A DNA stretch of 64,000 nt. Source: Pseudomonas brassicacearum subsp. brassicacearum (lineage in GTDB: Bacteria; Pseudomonadota; Gammaproteobacteria; Pseudomonadales; Pseudomonadaceae). The stretch lies in contig NZ_VZPJ01000006.1 of assembly GCF_008801605.1 (NCBI RefSeq), forward strand, positions 186,001 to 250,000, read 5' to 3'. Of the stretch, positions 19,213 to 28,087 are shown piece by piece. The translations under genes were made by a program, and so were the position numbers. Each line of letters starts with the position of its first letter. Position 1 is the stretch's first letter. The notes below the pieces were generated by a model that saw only the letters and a program-made list of their open reading frames with translations, was not told the origin of the DNA and made no database searches.

Positions 19213-20652
19213 ATGCTGCGCAAACTTTCACTGGCCCTTGCCGTGTCTTGTGCGTCCAACGCAATGGCATGGGCTGCCGAAGCGCCCCTGACCACCAAAA
19301 CCGATCTGGTGAGCGTGTATCAGGAAGCGGTGGACAACAACGCCGACCTGGCCGCGGCCCGCGCCCAGTATGGCGCCCAGAAGGAAGTGGTACCCCAGGC
19401 TCGCGCCGGGTTGTTGCCCAACCTTTCGGCCGGCGCCGACCTGAACAACACGCGTACCGAGCTTGACCAGCCGGCGATGACCGCCACCCGCAGCTCCACG
19501 GTTTACCAGGCGACGCTGTCCCAGCCGATTTTCCGCGCCGACCGCTGGTTCCAGCTCCAGGCGGCAAAGTCCGTCGACGAACAAGCGTCGCTGCAACTGT
19601 CGGCCACTGAACAGAACATGATCCTGCAAAGCGCCGAGAGCTACTTCAACGTGCTGCGCAGCCAGGACAACCTGGCCTCGACCAAGGCCGAGGAGGCCGC
19701 GTTCAAGCGCCAGCTCGACCAATCCAACGAACGCTTCGACGTAGGCCTGTCGGACAAAACCGACGTGCTGCAATCCCAGGCCAGCTACGACACAGCACGG
19801 GCCAACCGGATCCTCGCCCAGCGCCAGGTCGACGATGCCTTCGAAGCCTTGATCACCCTGACCAACCGCCAGTACAACTCGCTCCAGGGCATCGTCCACA
19901 CCCTGCCGATCCTGCCGCCGACGCCGAACGATGCCAAAGCCTGGGTCGACACGGCGGCCAAGCAGAACCTGAACCTGCTGGCCAGCAACTACGCCGTCGA
20001 TGCCGCCGAGGACACCCTGCGCCAACGCAAGGCTGGCCATGCGCCGACCCTCGATGCGATAGCCCAGTACAAAAAAGGCGACAACGACGGCCTCGGTTTC
20101 ACCAACCCGAACCCCACAGGCCAGCGTTATGGCGGCGATGCCGAGCAACGCACCATCGGCCTGCAACTGAGCATCCCGATCTACAGCGGCGGACTGACCA
20201 GCTCCCAAGTGCGTGAGTCCTACTCGCAGCTCACCCAGACCGAGCAGCAACGCGAAGGCCTGCGCCGGCAGGTGGTGGAAAACACCCGCAACCTGCACCG
20301 CGCGGTAAACACCGACGTGGAACAGGTCCAGGCCCGGCGCCAGTCGATCATCTCCAACCAGAGCGCGGTGGAAGCCACGGAAATCGGCTACCAGGTGGGC
20401 ACCCGCAACATCGTTGATGTGCTCGACGCCCAGCGTCAGCTGTACACCTCGGTGCGCAACTACAACAACGCCCGCTACGACTACATCCTCGACAACCTGC
20501 GTCTCAAGCAGGCGGCCGGAACGTTGAGCCCAGCGGACCTGCAGGACCTGTCGCGCTACCTCAAGCCCGACTACAACCCGGACCGCGACTTCCTGCCGCC
20601 GGACCTGGCGCAAGCGGCAGCGGCGCAATTGCGCTCACGGCCGACGCAGTAA
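19213..20652 (+). CDS. tolC: TolC family outer membrane channel
   Basis: The 479-residue outer membrane factor of type I secretion and RND efflux has a signal peptide of about 22 residues. Two structural repeats of coiled-coil helices and beta strands follow (VYQEAVDNNADLAAARAQ..., LLPNLSAGADLNNT, and the second-repeat SQVRESYSQLTQTEQQ and VGTRNIVDVLDAQRQLYTSVRNY). It corresponds to the P. aeruginosa OpmH-type TolC found between thiC and waaA. No inner membrane partner is adjacent, so it probably serves several transporters. Confidence 0.93.
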   Translation: MLRKLSLALAVSCASNAMAWAAEAPLTTKTDLVSVYQEAVDNNADLAAARAQYGAQKEVVPQARAGLLPNLSAGADLNNTRTELDQPAMTATRSSTVYQATLSQPIFRADRWFQLQAAKSVDEQASLQLSATEQNMILQSAESYFNVLRSQDNLASTKAEEAAFKRQLDQSNERFDVGLSDKTDVLQSQASYDTARANRILAQRQVDDAFEALITLTNRQYNSLQGIVHTLPILPPTPNDAKAWVDTAAKQNLNLLASNYAVDAAEDTLRQRKAGHAPTLDAIAQYKKGDNDGLGFTNPNPTGQRYGGDAEQRTIGLQLSIPIYSGGLTSSQVRESYSQLTQTEQQREGLRRQVVENTRNLHRAVNTDVEQVQARRQSIISNQSAVEATEIGYQVGTRNIVDVLDAQRQLYTSVRNYNNARYDYILDNLRLKQAAGTLSPADLQDLSRYLKPDYNPDRDFLPPDLAQAAAAQLRSRPTQ

Positions 20653-20661
20653 TTAAGTGCC

Positions 20662-20692
20662 GATCATTCCCGCGCTTTGCGTGGGAATGATC
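20662..20692. terminator. Hairpin between convergent tolC and waaA
   Basis: A 10-base perfect stem (gatcattccc / gggaatgatc) with an 11-base loop lies directly after tolC and touches the waaA stop codon. There is no T-run on either side, so it may be a processing or pausing hairpin rather than a classical terminator. Confidence 0.5.
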
Positions 20693-21971
20693 ACTGTCTG
20701 GCGAGCAACCGCCCCAACCCCTCCAGCAATCGCTGCAATGCGCCCTGGTTGCTGCGCATCACCTTCAACCCCGCCTCGGCCATACGCTGGGCATCGCGGG
20801 GCAGTTCGAACAGGCGCTGTACCGCCAGGGCCAGGCTTTCGGCATCGTCCACTTCCGCCAGCGCACCGGCAGCGTGCAGTTGCGCGGCTATTTCAAGGAA
20901 GTTGAACAAGTGCGGCCCGCTGAGCACCGGTTTCGCCAGCGCCGCCGGCTCGAGCAGGTTGTGCCCACCGTTGGGCACCAGGCTGCCGCCGACAAACGCG
21001 CTGTCGGCCAACGCATAGAGAAACAGCAATTCACCCATGGTGTCACCGAGCAACACCGAAGCCTGCGCGGTCACGGACTGGCCGCTGGAGCGCCGCACCG
21101 TGGCCAACCCTTCGCTTACACACAGTTGGTGCACTGCGTCGAAGCGCTCGGGATGACGCGGCACCAGGATCAGCAACGCATCGGGATAACTCTCGAGCAA
21201 CCGACGGTGGGCGGCCAGCACCACTTCGTCCTCGCCTTCATGGGTACTGGCGGCGATCCACACCGGGCGCTCGGTTGCCTGCCACTGGCGGCGCAAGGCG
21301 CTGGCGTCTTCGAGCAGTTGCGGGTCGATGGTCAGGTCGAACTTGATGGAACCGGTGACTTCGACGGTTTCCGCCCGCGCGCCCAATTGGCGAAAACGCT
21401 CGGCTTCGGCTTCGGTCTGTACGGCGAACAGGCTCATCTCGGCGAGCATGGGCCGGGTGAGCTTGGGAAAGCGCCCATAGCCCCGCGCCGAGCGCTCCGA
21501 CAACCGCGCGTTGGCCAGGGCCACGGGAATGCCGCGCCTGGCGCATTGGTGAATGTGGTTGGGCCACAGCTCGGTTTCCATGATCACCGCCAGGGACGGC
21601 CGGACCCGGTCGAGAAAACGCTTGGCGGCGCAGGGCAAGTCGTAAGGCAAATAGCAATGCTGGATGCGCGGCTCGTTGGCGAACAACGCCTGGATCCGCT
21701 CCGAACCGGTGGGCGTCATGCACGTGACCGTGATCGGCAGCTGTGGATAACGTTGCAGCAAGGCGCGGATCATTGGCGCGGCGGCGATGCTCTCGCCCAC
21801 CGACACCGCGTGGACCCAGATGCCCCCAGGCACCATGACCGGCAGCCCCCAGGAGAACCGCTCGCCAATGCGCCGGGCATAAGCCGGCGCCTTGCGGGCC
21901 CGCAACCACAGCCGAATCGCTACCAGTGGCAGCCCCAGGTAAAACAACGCGCTATAGAGAGTTCTGTTCAT
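20691..21971 (-). CDS. waaA: Lipid IVA Kdo transferase WaaA
   Basis: The 426-residue GT30 enzyme transfers Kdo residues from CMP-Kdo to lipid IVA at the cytoplasmic face, the first core step of LPS. It has an N-terminal membrane anchor (LYSALFYLGLPLVAIRLWLRARK), the motif IWVHAVSVGESIAA, VIMETELWPN, and a C-terminal domain with GDTMGEL and GGSLVPNGGHNLLEPAALAKPV. The start at MNRTLYS agrees with the family; upstream codons are antisense to lysR. The LysR-type gene ends 22 bases upstream on the same strand. Confidence 0.96.
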   Translation of the reverse strand: MNRTLYSALFYLGLPLVAIRLWLRARKAPAYARRIGERFSWGLPVMVPGGIWVHAVSVGESIAAAPMIRALLQRYPQLPITVTCMTPTGSERIQALFANEPRIQHCYLPYDLPCAAKRFLDRVRPSLAVIMETELWPNHIHQCARRGIPVALANARLSERSARGYGRFPKLTRPMLAEMSLFAVQTEAEAERFRQLGARAETVEVTGSIKFDLTIDPQLLEDASALRRQWQATERPVWIAASTHEGEDEVVLAAHRRLLESYPDALLILVPRHPERFDAVHQLCVSEGLATVRRSSGQSVTAQASVLLGDTMGELLFLYALADSAFVGGSLVPNGGHNLLEPAALAKPVLSGPHLFNFLEIAAQLHAAGALAEVDDAESLALAVQRLFELPRDAQRMAEAGLKVMRSNQGALQRLLEGLGRLLARQ

Positions 21972-21993
21972 GGCGGCGGAGTTTATCGGTTTT

Positions 21994-22884
21994 TCAGCCA
22001 ATCGCCTGCAACTGCACGGCAAAACGTTCCGCCAGCCAACGCGCGGCCGGGCCCAGGGGTTCGTCGCGGCGCCAGACCAGTTCCACCACCAGGGCCGGCG
22101 GGGTCCATTCGCTGCTGAGTTCGACCATGTCGCCCAGGTACGCCGGGTATTGCACCACATGCCGAGGCAACCAGGCCCAGCCCAGGCCACTCCTCAGCCA
22201 TTCGGCCAGCACATAGAAACTGTCGGCCCGCCAGACCTGCGGGCTGGCCTGCTCACTGCCGGGATAGACACTGGACTGGGTCGCCATCAACAACTGGCGA
22301 TGCCGGGCCATTTCCCGGCAGGTCACATAAGCATGGTTCGCCAGTGGGTGGCCCCTGCCGCACACCGTCACCATCTCGACGCTGCCCAGCACCCGGCGCT
22401 CCAGCGCCTCGGGGATCTGGTCGTGATAGAACAGCAAGCCGAGGTCGGCGCGGCGCTCCACCAGTTTGCGCGCCACATCGCCTTGGGCGGCGCTGGCCAG
22501 TTGCACTTCGAGGGTGGGGAATTGCTCGGCCAGGGCCGCCAGGCTGTCGATGACCGGCTGATAGGGCATGGCTTCGTCCTGGGCCAGGCGCAGCGACGCT
22601 TCCTGCCCGCGCATCAGGGCCAGGGCCCGGCCATTGAGACGCTCGCACTGACGCAGCACTTCCCTGGCCTCTTCAAGCAAGGCTTCGCCAGCGTCGGTGA
22701 GCCTGGGCTGACGACCGCTGCTGCGCTCGAACAGGCTCACGCCCAAATCCGTCTCCAGCAACGCAATCGCACTGCTGATGGCCGATTGGGCCTTGCGCTG
22801 ATCCCGGGCCACGGCTGAAAACGAACGTTTCTCGGCGACCCCGACAAATAGCCGCAATTGCTCCAGGTTCCACTGTACGTTCAT
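21994..22884 (-). CDS. LysR family transcriptional regulator
   Basis: The 296-residue regulator has an N-terminal winged helix-turn-helix (LRLFVGVAEKRSFSAVARDQRKAQSAISSAIALLETDLGVSLFERSSGRQPRLTDAG at about 10-65) and a C-terminal effector-binding fold. It is divergent from emrE with about 100 bases between the starts, and a 23-base palindrome lies next to its own start. It most likely controls emrE, itself or both; the inducer is unknown. Confidence 0.9.
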   Translation of the reverse strand: MNVQWNLEQLRLFVGVAEKRSFSAVARDQRKAQSAISSAIALLETDLGVSLFERSSGRQPRLTDAGEALLEEAREVLRQCERLNGRALALMRGQEASLRLAQDEAMPYQPVIDSLAALAEQFPTLEVQLASAAQGDVARKLVERRADLGLLFYHDQIPEALERRVLGSVEMVTVCGRGHPLANHAYVTCREMARHRQLLMATQSSVYPGSEQASPQVWRADSFYVLAEWLRSGLGWAWLPRHVVQYPAYLGDMVELSSEWTPPALVVELVWRRDEPLGPAARWLAERFAVQLQAIG

Positions 22885-22892
22885 GGCTCAAC

Positions 22893-22915
22893 CTATCTCC
22901 ATTACAGATAGGTAA
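22893..22915. promoter_or_regulatory. Candidate LysR operator (8-bp inverted repeat)
   Basis: ACCTATCT and AGATAGGT form a perfect inverted repeat with a 7-base spacer (ccattac). The site contains the LysR-type T-N11-A pattern and lies nine bases upstream of the lysR start codon, in the divergent lysR/emrE gap. The role is inferred from position and symmetry. Confidence 0.7.
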
Positions 22916-22987
22916 TGACTTTACCGCATCTGCCCCATCTCTAGAATGGCCCCATCGAAAGACGCAACCGTCGAAGAGGAACCGCTC

Positions 22988-23320
22988 ATGAACGCCTACT
23001 ACTACCTGGCCATCGCCATCTGCGCCGAAGTCATCGCCACCGTTTCAATGAAAGCGATCAAGGGCCTGAGCACACCTCTGCCTTTGCTGCTGGTCATCGT
23101 CGGCTACGGCACCGCATTCTGGATGCTGACGCTGGTGGTGCGCACCGTACCGGTGGGCGTGGCCTATGCGGTCTGGGCCGGGCTGGGGATCGTCATGGTC
23201 AGTGTGGCGGCGCTGTTCATCTACGGGCAGAAACTGGACGTGCCGGCGATGCTGGGGATGGCGTTGATTGTTCTCGGGGTTGTCGTGATCCAACTCTTTT
23301 CCAAGACTGCCGGGCACTAA
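22988..23320 (+). CDS. emrE: Small multidrug resistance efflux protein EmrE
   Basis: The 110-residue inner membrane protein has four hydrophobic helices and exports quaternary ammonium compounds and other cations in exchange for protons as an antiparallel dimer. The essential Glu14 (AICAEVIA), Tyr60 and Trp63 (AYAVWAGLG) are present, as is the C-terminal VVIQLFSKTAGH. The start at MNAYYY aligns Glu14 with EmrE numbering. It is divergent from a LysR gene. Confidence 0.93.
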   Translation: MNAYYYLAIAICAEVIATVSMKAIKGLSTPLPLLLVIVGYGTAFWMLTLVVRTVPVGVAYAVWAGLGIVMVSVAALFIYGQKLDVPAMLGMALIVLGVVVIQLFSKTAGH

Positions 23321-23349
23321 CAAGAGTCAGAAACTATGGGAACAAGGCT

Positions 23350-23441
23350 CGTGTGGGAGCAAGGCTTGCCCGCGATGACGGCTCTGCGGTCTTAAAGAAA
23401 TCGAGTTGCCTGTATCGCGAGCAAGCTTTGCTCCCACAGGT
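23350..23441. repeat. REPIN downstream of emrE
   Basis: Facing REP units lie at about 23350-23385 (gtgtgggagcaaggcttgcc) and 23412-23441 (tatcgcgagcaagctttgct). They separate emrE from the oxidoreductase gene. Confidence 0.8.
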
Positions 23442-23511
23442 TGATCGCCAACAAATTCCCTCTGCATCGAGTCTGTATACTGCGCCCTCGTCTTGAACAT
23501 TGAGGTCGCTC

Positions 23512-24687
23512 ATGCCATCCGTTATTTCCACCGACATTCTGATTGTCGGCGCAGGCGTCGCCGGCCTCTGGCTGAATGCACGCCTGCGTCGCCAGGGTTT
23601 TTCGACCGTGCTGGTGGAAAGCGCCAGCCTCGGCGGCGGGCAGAGTGTCAAATCCCAGGGCATCATCCATGGCGGCGCCAAGTACGCCCTGCACGGCGCC
23701 CTGACCGGTGCCTCGGAAGCCATCGCCGACATGCCGCGTCGCTGGCGTGAGGCCCTGAAAGGTGAAGGTGAGCTGGACCTGTCCGGCGTGCGCATGCTGT
23801 CCGATGCCCATTACCTCTGGTCCCCCGGCACCCTGGCCGGCAACCTCACCAGTTTCTTTGCCAGCAAGGCCGTGCGCGGGCGGGTCGATCAGGTCAAGGG
23901 CGATCAGTTGCCACCGGCCCTGCAAGACAAGCGCTTCAAGGGCAAGGTCTATCGCCTGGCCGAGCTGGTGGTGGACGTGCCGAGTGTGATCGCGCGCCTG
24001 GCGGAACTGGCCGGCGACAGCTTGCTGGCCGGGCAGCACATCGAACCGCTGCGCGAAGGTGGCGAGCTGATCGGACTCAAGGTCGATGGCCGCGAGATTC
24101 GTGCCCAGCGCATTGTCCTCAGCGCCGGGGGCGGCACCGCCGACCTGCTCAGCGCCCTGGGCCTGGACCAGCCAGCCATGCAGCGCCGACCGTTGCACAT
24201 GGTCCTGGTCAAGGGCCCCAGCCTCAAGCCCCTCTACGCCCATTGTCTGGGCGGCGGACCGAAGCCGCGCGTCACCGTGACCACCCACCCGGCGGCCGAT
24301 GGCCAATGGGTCTGGTACGTGGGTGGCGATCTGGCCGAAGGTGATGGCGTGACCCGCGAGCCTGCCGCGCAGATCGCCGCCGCCCAGAAAGAACTCGGCC
24401 AATTGTTGCCTTGGATTGACCTGAGCACCGCGCAATGGGCCACGCTGCGGGTTGACCGCGCCGAACCGTTGCAGTCAGGCCTGACCCGCCCGGACAACGC
24501 CTTCCTCGCCGAACAGGATCGCCTGCTGGTGGGCTGGCCGACTAAATTGGCCCTGGCGCCGGACTTCGCCGATCGGGTGGTCAATGCCCTGCAACGCGAT
24601 GGTATCCAGCCAAGCCACCCGGCCCCACTGCCGGACCTGCCGAAGCCGCCCATGGGCGTCCCTGCCTGGGAGCAACTGCTGCCATGA
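23512..24687 (+). CDS. FAD-dependent oxidoreductase (DAO family)
   Basis: The 391-residue protein has an N-terminal dinucleotide-binding motif (ILIVGAGVAG at 9-18, ending with VLVE) followed by GGGQSVKSQGIIHGGAKYAL, typical of glycine/glycerol-3-phosphate oxidase-like flavoproteins. The C-terminal end has RVDRAEPLQSGLTRPDN. The substrate cannot be read from the sequence. Its stop overlaps the start of the aldo/keto reductase by four bases, so the two act in one operon. Confidence 0.85.
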   Translation: MPSVISTDILIVGAGVAGLWLNARLRRQGFSTVLVESASLGGGQSVKSQGIIHGGAKYALHGALTGASEAIADMPRRWREALKGEGELDLSGVRMLSDAHYLWSPGTLAGNLTSFFASKAVRGRVDQVKGDQLPPALQDKRFKGKVYRLAELVVDVPSVIARLAELAGDSLLAGQHIEPLREGGELIGLKVDGREIRAQRIVLSAGGGTADLLSALGLDQPAMQRRPLHMVLVKGPSLKPLYAHCLGGGPKPRVTVTTHPAADGQWVWYVGGDLAEGDGVTREPAAQIAAAQKELGQLLPWIDLSTAQWATLRVDRAEPLQSGLTRPDNAFLAEQDRLLVGWPTKLALAPDFADRVVNALQRDGIQPSHPAPLPDLPKPPMGVPAWEQLLP

Positions 24688-25496
24688 GCCAACCGACCCT
24701 GCATGACCTCTATCGCCCCCTGGGCCATGACGGCCCGCGGGTCTCCCCCCTGGGCCTGGGCACCGTCAAGCTCGGTCGCGACCAAGGCGTCAAATACCCC
24801 AACGGCTTTCAGATCCCCGATGACGACGAAGCGCGCATGTTGCTCAAACTGGCGCGCGACCTGGGTATCAACCTGATCGACACCGCGCCGGCCTATGGCC
24901 GCAGCGAAGAGCGCCTCGGCCCGCTGCTGCGCGGCCAACGCCAGGACTGGGTGATTGTCAGCAAGGTCGGCGAAGAATTCAGCGACGGCCAATCGCGCCA
25001 CGACTTCAGTGCCGCCCATACCCGATTTTCGGTGGAACGCAGCCTCAAGCGCCTGGAAACCGACTATATCGACCTGGTCCTGGTACATTCGGATGGCAAC
25101 GACCTGGCGATCCTCAACGACAGCGAGGTCTACCCGACCCTGGCGGCGCTCAAGCGCGAGGGCAAGATCGGCGGCTTCGGTTTTTCCGGCAAGACCGTCG
25201 ACGGTGGCTTGAAAGCCCTGGAGCAAGGCGATTGTGCGATGGTCACCTACAATCTGAACGAACGAAACGAAAAGGCTGTCATTGACTACGCCAGCGAACA
25301 CGGCAAAGCGATCCTGGTGAAGAAAGCCCTGGCCAGTGGTCACGTCTGCCTGAGCCCCGGGGTAGACCCGGTTCGCGCCAGCTTCGAACTGTTGTTTGAG
25401 CATCCTGGTGTCGCCAGTGCTATTGTCGGCACCATCAATCCGCTGCACCTCGCCCATAACGTCGCGACCGTAGCCAAGGTCCTGCGTAAAAACTGA
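24684..25496 (+). CDS. Aldo/keto reductase
   Basis: The 270-residue (beta/alpha)8 NADPH-dependent oxidoreductase shows the catalytic set. Asp and Tyr lie in NLIDTAPAYGRSEERLG, Lys in WVIVSKVGEEF and His in DLVLVHSDGND. The substrate is unknown. It is coupled to the upstream flavoprotein by an ATGA overlap and followed after 34 bases by the next gene, suggesting a three-gene operon. Confidence 0.88.
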   Translation: MSQPTLHDLYRPLGHDGPRVSPLGLGTVKLGRDQGVKYPNGFQIPDDDEARMLLKLARDLGINLIDTAPAYGRSEERLGPLLRGQRQDWVIVSKVGEEFSDGQSRHDFSAAHTRFSVERSLKRLETDYIDLVLVHSDGNDLAILNDSEVYPTLAALKREGKIGGFGFSGKTVDGGLKALEQGDCAMVTYNLNERNEKAVIDYASEHGKAILVKKALASGHVCLSPGVDPVRASFELLFEHPGVASAIVGTINPLHLAHNVATVAKVLRKN

Positions 25497-25530
25497 CGCC
25501 GCCCTACGCGGCCTTAAGGAAGGAGCCGAC

Positions 25531-26496
25531 ATGCCGCGTACGCTCATCAGAAAGAATCCCAGCAACTTCAAGACCCTACCCCTGTTCGTCGAAGCGACAC
25601 CCGAAGGCCTGACTTACCAGAGCGTCGGGATGCCGCTGAATTTCGCCCAGACCTTGCAGCGCCGCCGCCCGGTAGCCGTGGCCGATACCGAGCGTTTTTC
25701 CCTGGAGTTGGCAAACCTGGGCGTTTCCGTGCGCCTGACCCTGCATTGGCAGAACCGCGACTATTGGGTACTGGTGCGCCAGCGCCGGCAGGATCGCGGC
25801 GATGTGGTGCTCAAGCTGATTTCCGGCTACGTCCCGGCCCACGAGCTGAACCTGCCGCTGCTCACCGCCATCAGCGAAATTGCCGAAGAATGCCTGCTGG
25901 AAACCCCGGAAGGCTGGCTCGGAGGGCGTTTCAACGACACCTGGCTGCCGGCCCCCTACGCCACGGCCCTGCATTACCGCGAAGCCTTGCCGTTTCGGCT
26001 GACGCCACTCTCGGGATCGGCCCGCCCGGTGCGCAGCGCCAACCTGCAACTGATCGAGCGACCACGGGCCTACGTGCACCTGCCGACGGCATCGCTGCAA
26101 CTGATTTATGACTTGCGCCTGGATGTGCCCAAGGAAGCCAAGTCCCTGAGCCTGTTTCACGTCGATGAGCGTCTGGAAGGCGACCAGTTGGTCGCGCGCC
26201 TGGATCGCAAACGGCCCGATCTGTACCTGATGCCGCTTGAAGATGGCAAGCCGATTGGTGAGCTCTATACGCTTAAACGTGATCAACTGATTGCGGCCAG
26301 CACCCGAGGCCTGCACCTGGCCGAAAGCTTCGCCAGCCAAGAGGGCTGGGTGGTCCGCGACGAACGCATCCGCTGGAAGGATTGGCTGGTGAAACAAGGC
26401 TTGGAAGTGCACACGCCTCGTCGCCAAGGCCTGACCACCTTGCACAAGAAAGCCATGGGCCTGATGCGCATGGTTCGCGGGACGCTACACAAATAG
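25531..26496 (+). CDS. Conserved Pseudomonas protein of unknown function
   Basis: The 321-residue protein (MPRTLIRKNPSNFKTLPLFVEATPEGLTYQSVG) is often labelled 'metal ABC transporter ATPase' in databases. I see no Walker A, signature or Walker B motif, so that label is not supported. It has no membrane segment or signal peptide and has a basic C-terminal tail (GLTTLHKKAMGLMRMVRGTLHK). A strong ribosome-binding site (aaggaaggag) precedes the ATG. It marks the last conserved gene before the variable glycosyltransferase block. Confidence 0.75.
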   Translation: MPRTLIRKNPSNFKTLPLFVEATPEGLTYQSVGMPLNFAQTLQRRRPVAVADTERFSLELANLGVSVRLTLHWQNRDYWVLVRQRRQDRGDVVLKLISGYVPAHELNLPLLTAISEIAEECLLETPEGWLGGRFNDTWLPAPYATALHYREALPFRLTPLSGSARPVRSANLQLIERPRAYVHLPTASLQLIYDLRLDVPKEAKSLSLFHVDERLEGDQLVARLDRKRPDLYLMPLEDGKPIGELYTLKRDQLIAASTRGLHLAESFASQEGWVVRDERIRWKDWLVKQGLEVHTPRRQGLTTLHKKAMGLMRMVRGTLHK

Positions 26497-26498
26497 CG

Positions 26499-27305
26499 TC
26501 AACTGGAACGCCGCTTATCCAGATAGGTTCGCCACCGTGCAAACAGATGGAAATAGCGATTCTCGCGCTTACCCATGCCACGCTTGGGTGAGAAAGACTC
26601 TTCGGCGAAGGCGCCATCGATTCGCACCCGTGACGCCGTGGTCGGCAGGGTGCAAACCTTCACCTGTGCTTGTTGCAATGCGTATTTGAGCAGCCGCTCG
26701 GAATGCAGTTGCCTACCCGTTGCCTCGCAAAAATCGAAAATACGTTCGATACGCTTGCCATAGGCTCGGTAGGCATCACGCCCGCAAATAGCGAAACGGT
26801 CGTTCAAGCCCCCCCACCATTGCCAGTCCGGGATGTAGGCATTCAATCTGCGTGCATCAGGATGAGCGAACACATATGCCGGAAGCGCTGTGTGGTAGAA
26901 ATTGTCAGGGCGCACAAATACGACGAAATCCGGATCAAACGGTTCCATCATGGCCGTCACGGCATTCAGGGAATTGAGCTGGTAGATCAGATTTCTGAGC
27001 GAAGCATGCTCATCTCCCCAGGTATCGCCCAAGGACTTGACCCGCTCGAAGTCCCAGCGTTCCAGGACTCCCTCGGTAGAGTCGAGGCGACCGGTCATGG
27101 TGCTGAACGGCGCATAGTTGTCCGCTTTCAGTTCACCTTGCTCCCCCGAGCGCGGATTGCGGATTTCATCGATTTTGTACAGATGATAAAAACACTGTAC
27201 TTCGCTCCCGGCAGGAATCTGTGCCAGGACGTTCTCTTGAATAGAGGGAAAACAGATTTCCGAGTTTCTCGGAATACCAAAAAAAGCCAGCGCAACTTTC
27301 AACAC
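26499..27305 (-). CDS. Putative glycosyltransferase-like protein (DUF7796-like)
   Basis: The 268-residue protein starts VALAFFGIPRNSEICFPSIQENVLAQIPAGSEVQCFYHLYKI, has an aspartate pair in PDFVVFVRPDNFYH, and a WQWWGGLNDRFAICGRDAYRAYGKRI segment. This pattern recurs in uncharacterised proteins of capsule and LPS clusters and looks like a nucleotide-sugar-binding Rossmann fold with a DxD-like site. It is last in the minus-strand series led by msbA. The exact sugar or modification is unknown. Confidence 0.6.
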   Translation of the reverse strand: MLKVALAFFGIPRNSEICFPSIQENVLAQIPAGSEVQCFYHLYKIDEIRNPRSGEQGELKADNYAPFSTMTGRLDSTEGVLERWDFERVKSLGDTWGDEHASLRNLIYQLNSLNAVTAMMEPFDPDFVVFVRPDNFYHTALPAYVFAHPDARRLNAYIPDWQWWGGLNDRFAICGRDAYRAYGKRIERIFDFCEATGRQLHSERLLKYALQQAQVKVCTLPTTASRVRIDGAFAEESFSPKRGMGKRENRYFHLFARWRTYLDKRRSS

Positions 27306-27377
27306 GCGTCCTGCCCTTGTCGTAAAAAAGAATTGCCCGGCGGCATCGCATCAAATGGCTCAACTTGCCAATGCGAC

Positions 27378-28082
27378 TCAAGGGCGACGAAACCACCTTT
27401 GCCACCAACGGCAGCGTTGCAACGGCACAACACTCACATCGGCCTCGAGCAGCCATTGCCGCTCATATTCCCAAGCGTGCCCGCTCCAGAACTTTCCCGC
27501 CTCGTTGGAAAAACCCAGGGTCATGATTTGATAGGTATAACCGGCATGGCCGCGCAACCAATCGAACAGCACCAGTGCATTGAAGCCCGTCGAAGGACCG
27601 ACATAGCGCTTGCCACCCTCCCTGTTGACCGGATAGTTCCACAAAGGCGGTAATGGAATGCGTTCCCAAAACAAGGCCACGCCCGGCAGTGGCGACATAT
27701 CCCCGGTGCACCCCACCAACATTGTGAAGCAGCGTGCGTCGGGCTGGTCGAACAATCGCTGGACCTCGGCGTTGTAAGGCAGGCCGAAGAAATAAGCGTC
27801 GGGGGCATTAAAGCCATGGACGAACACATTAACGCTGCGCGGGCTGAGCAGTGCCGACTTCACGCAGGTATTGAAGGTCACGACCACGTCGTCACTGCCG
27901 ATATCGAGCGCCTGGAAATCGGCCGCAGTGATCGCTGGATTATTCGCCACCAGCACCACCCGTGACGCTCTTCCCAAACAGTCCTTCAACGCCTGGGGCA
28001 ACGCCTCCGCCAGCGATTGATGACCGCCCGGCAATCTATCGAGCGCCATCTCATCATTGATTTGAGGTACACGATCCGCCAT
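27378..28082 (-). CDS. GT29 (sialyltransferase)-like protein
   Basis: I do not recognise a named homologue. In the 234-residue protein, an N-terminal VVLVANNPAI (42-51) with DDVVVTFN (64-71) resembles sialyl motif L, GPSTGFNAL (162-170) resembles motif S, and HAWEYE (202-207) has the H-x4-E spacing of motif VS. This order is that of GT29 enzymes, which in bacteria and plants include Kdo- or sialic-acid-related transferases. It starts five bases before the next gene upstream ends, at MADRVPQ, and belongs to the surface glycan series. Confidence 0.55.
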   Translation of the reverse strand: MADRVPQINDEMALDRLPGGHQSLAEALPQALKDCLGRASRVVLVANNPAITAADFQALDIGSDDVVVTFNTCVKSALLSPRSVNVFVHGFNAPDAYFFGLPYNAEVQRLFDQPDARCFTMLVGCTGDMSPLPGVALFWERIPLPPLWNYPVNREGGKRYVGPSTGFNALVLFDWLRGHAGYTYQIMTLGFSNEAGKFWSGHAWEYERQWLLEADVSVVPLQRCRWWQRWFRRP

Positions 28083-28087
28083 GTCGT

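Noticed and set aside
25531..26496. Annotation as metal ABC transporter ATPase
   Set aside because: There is no Walker A, signature or Walker B motif; left as unknown function.
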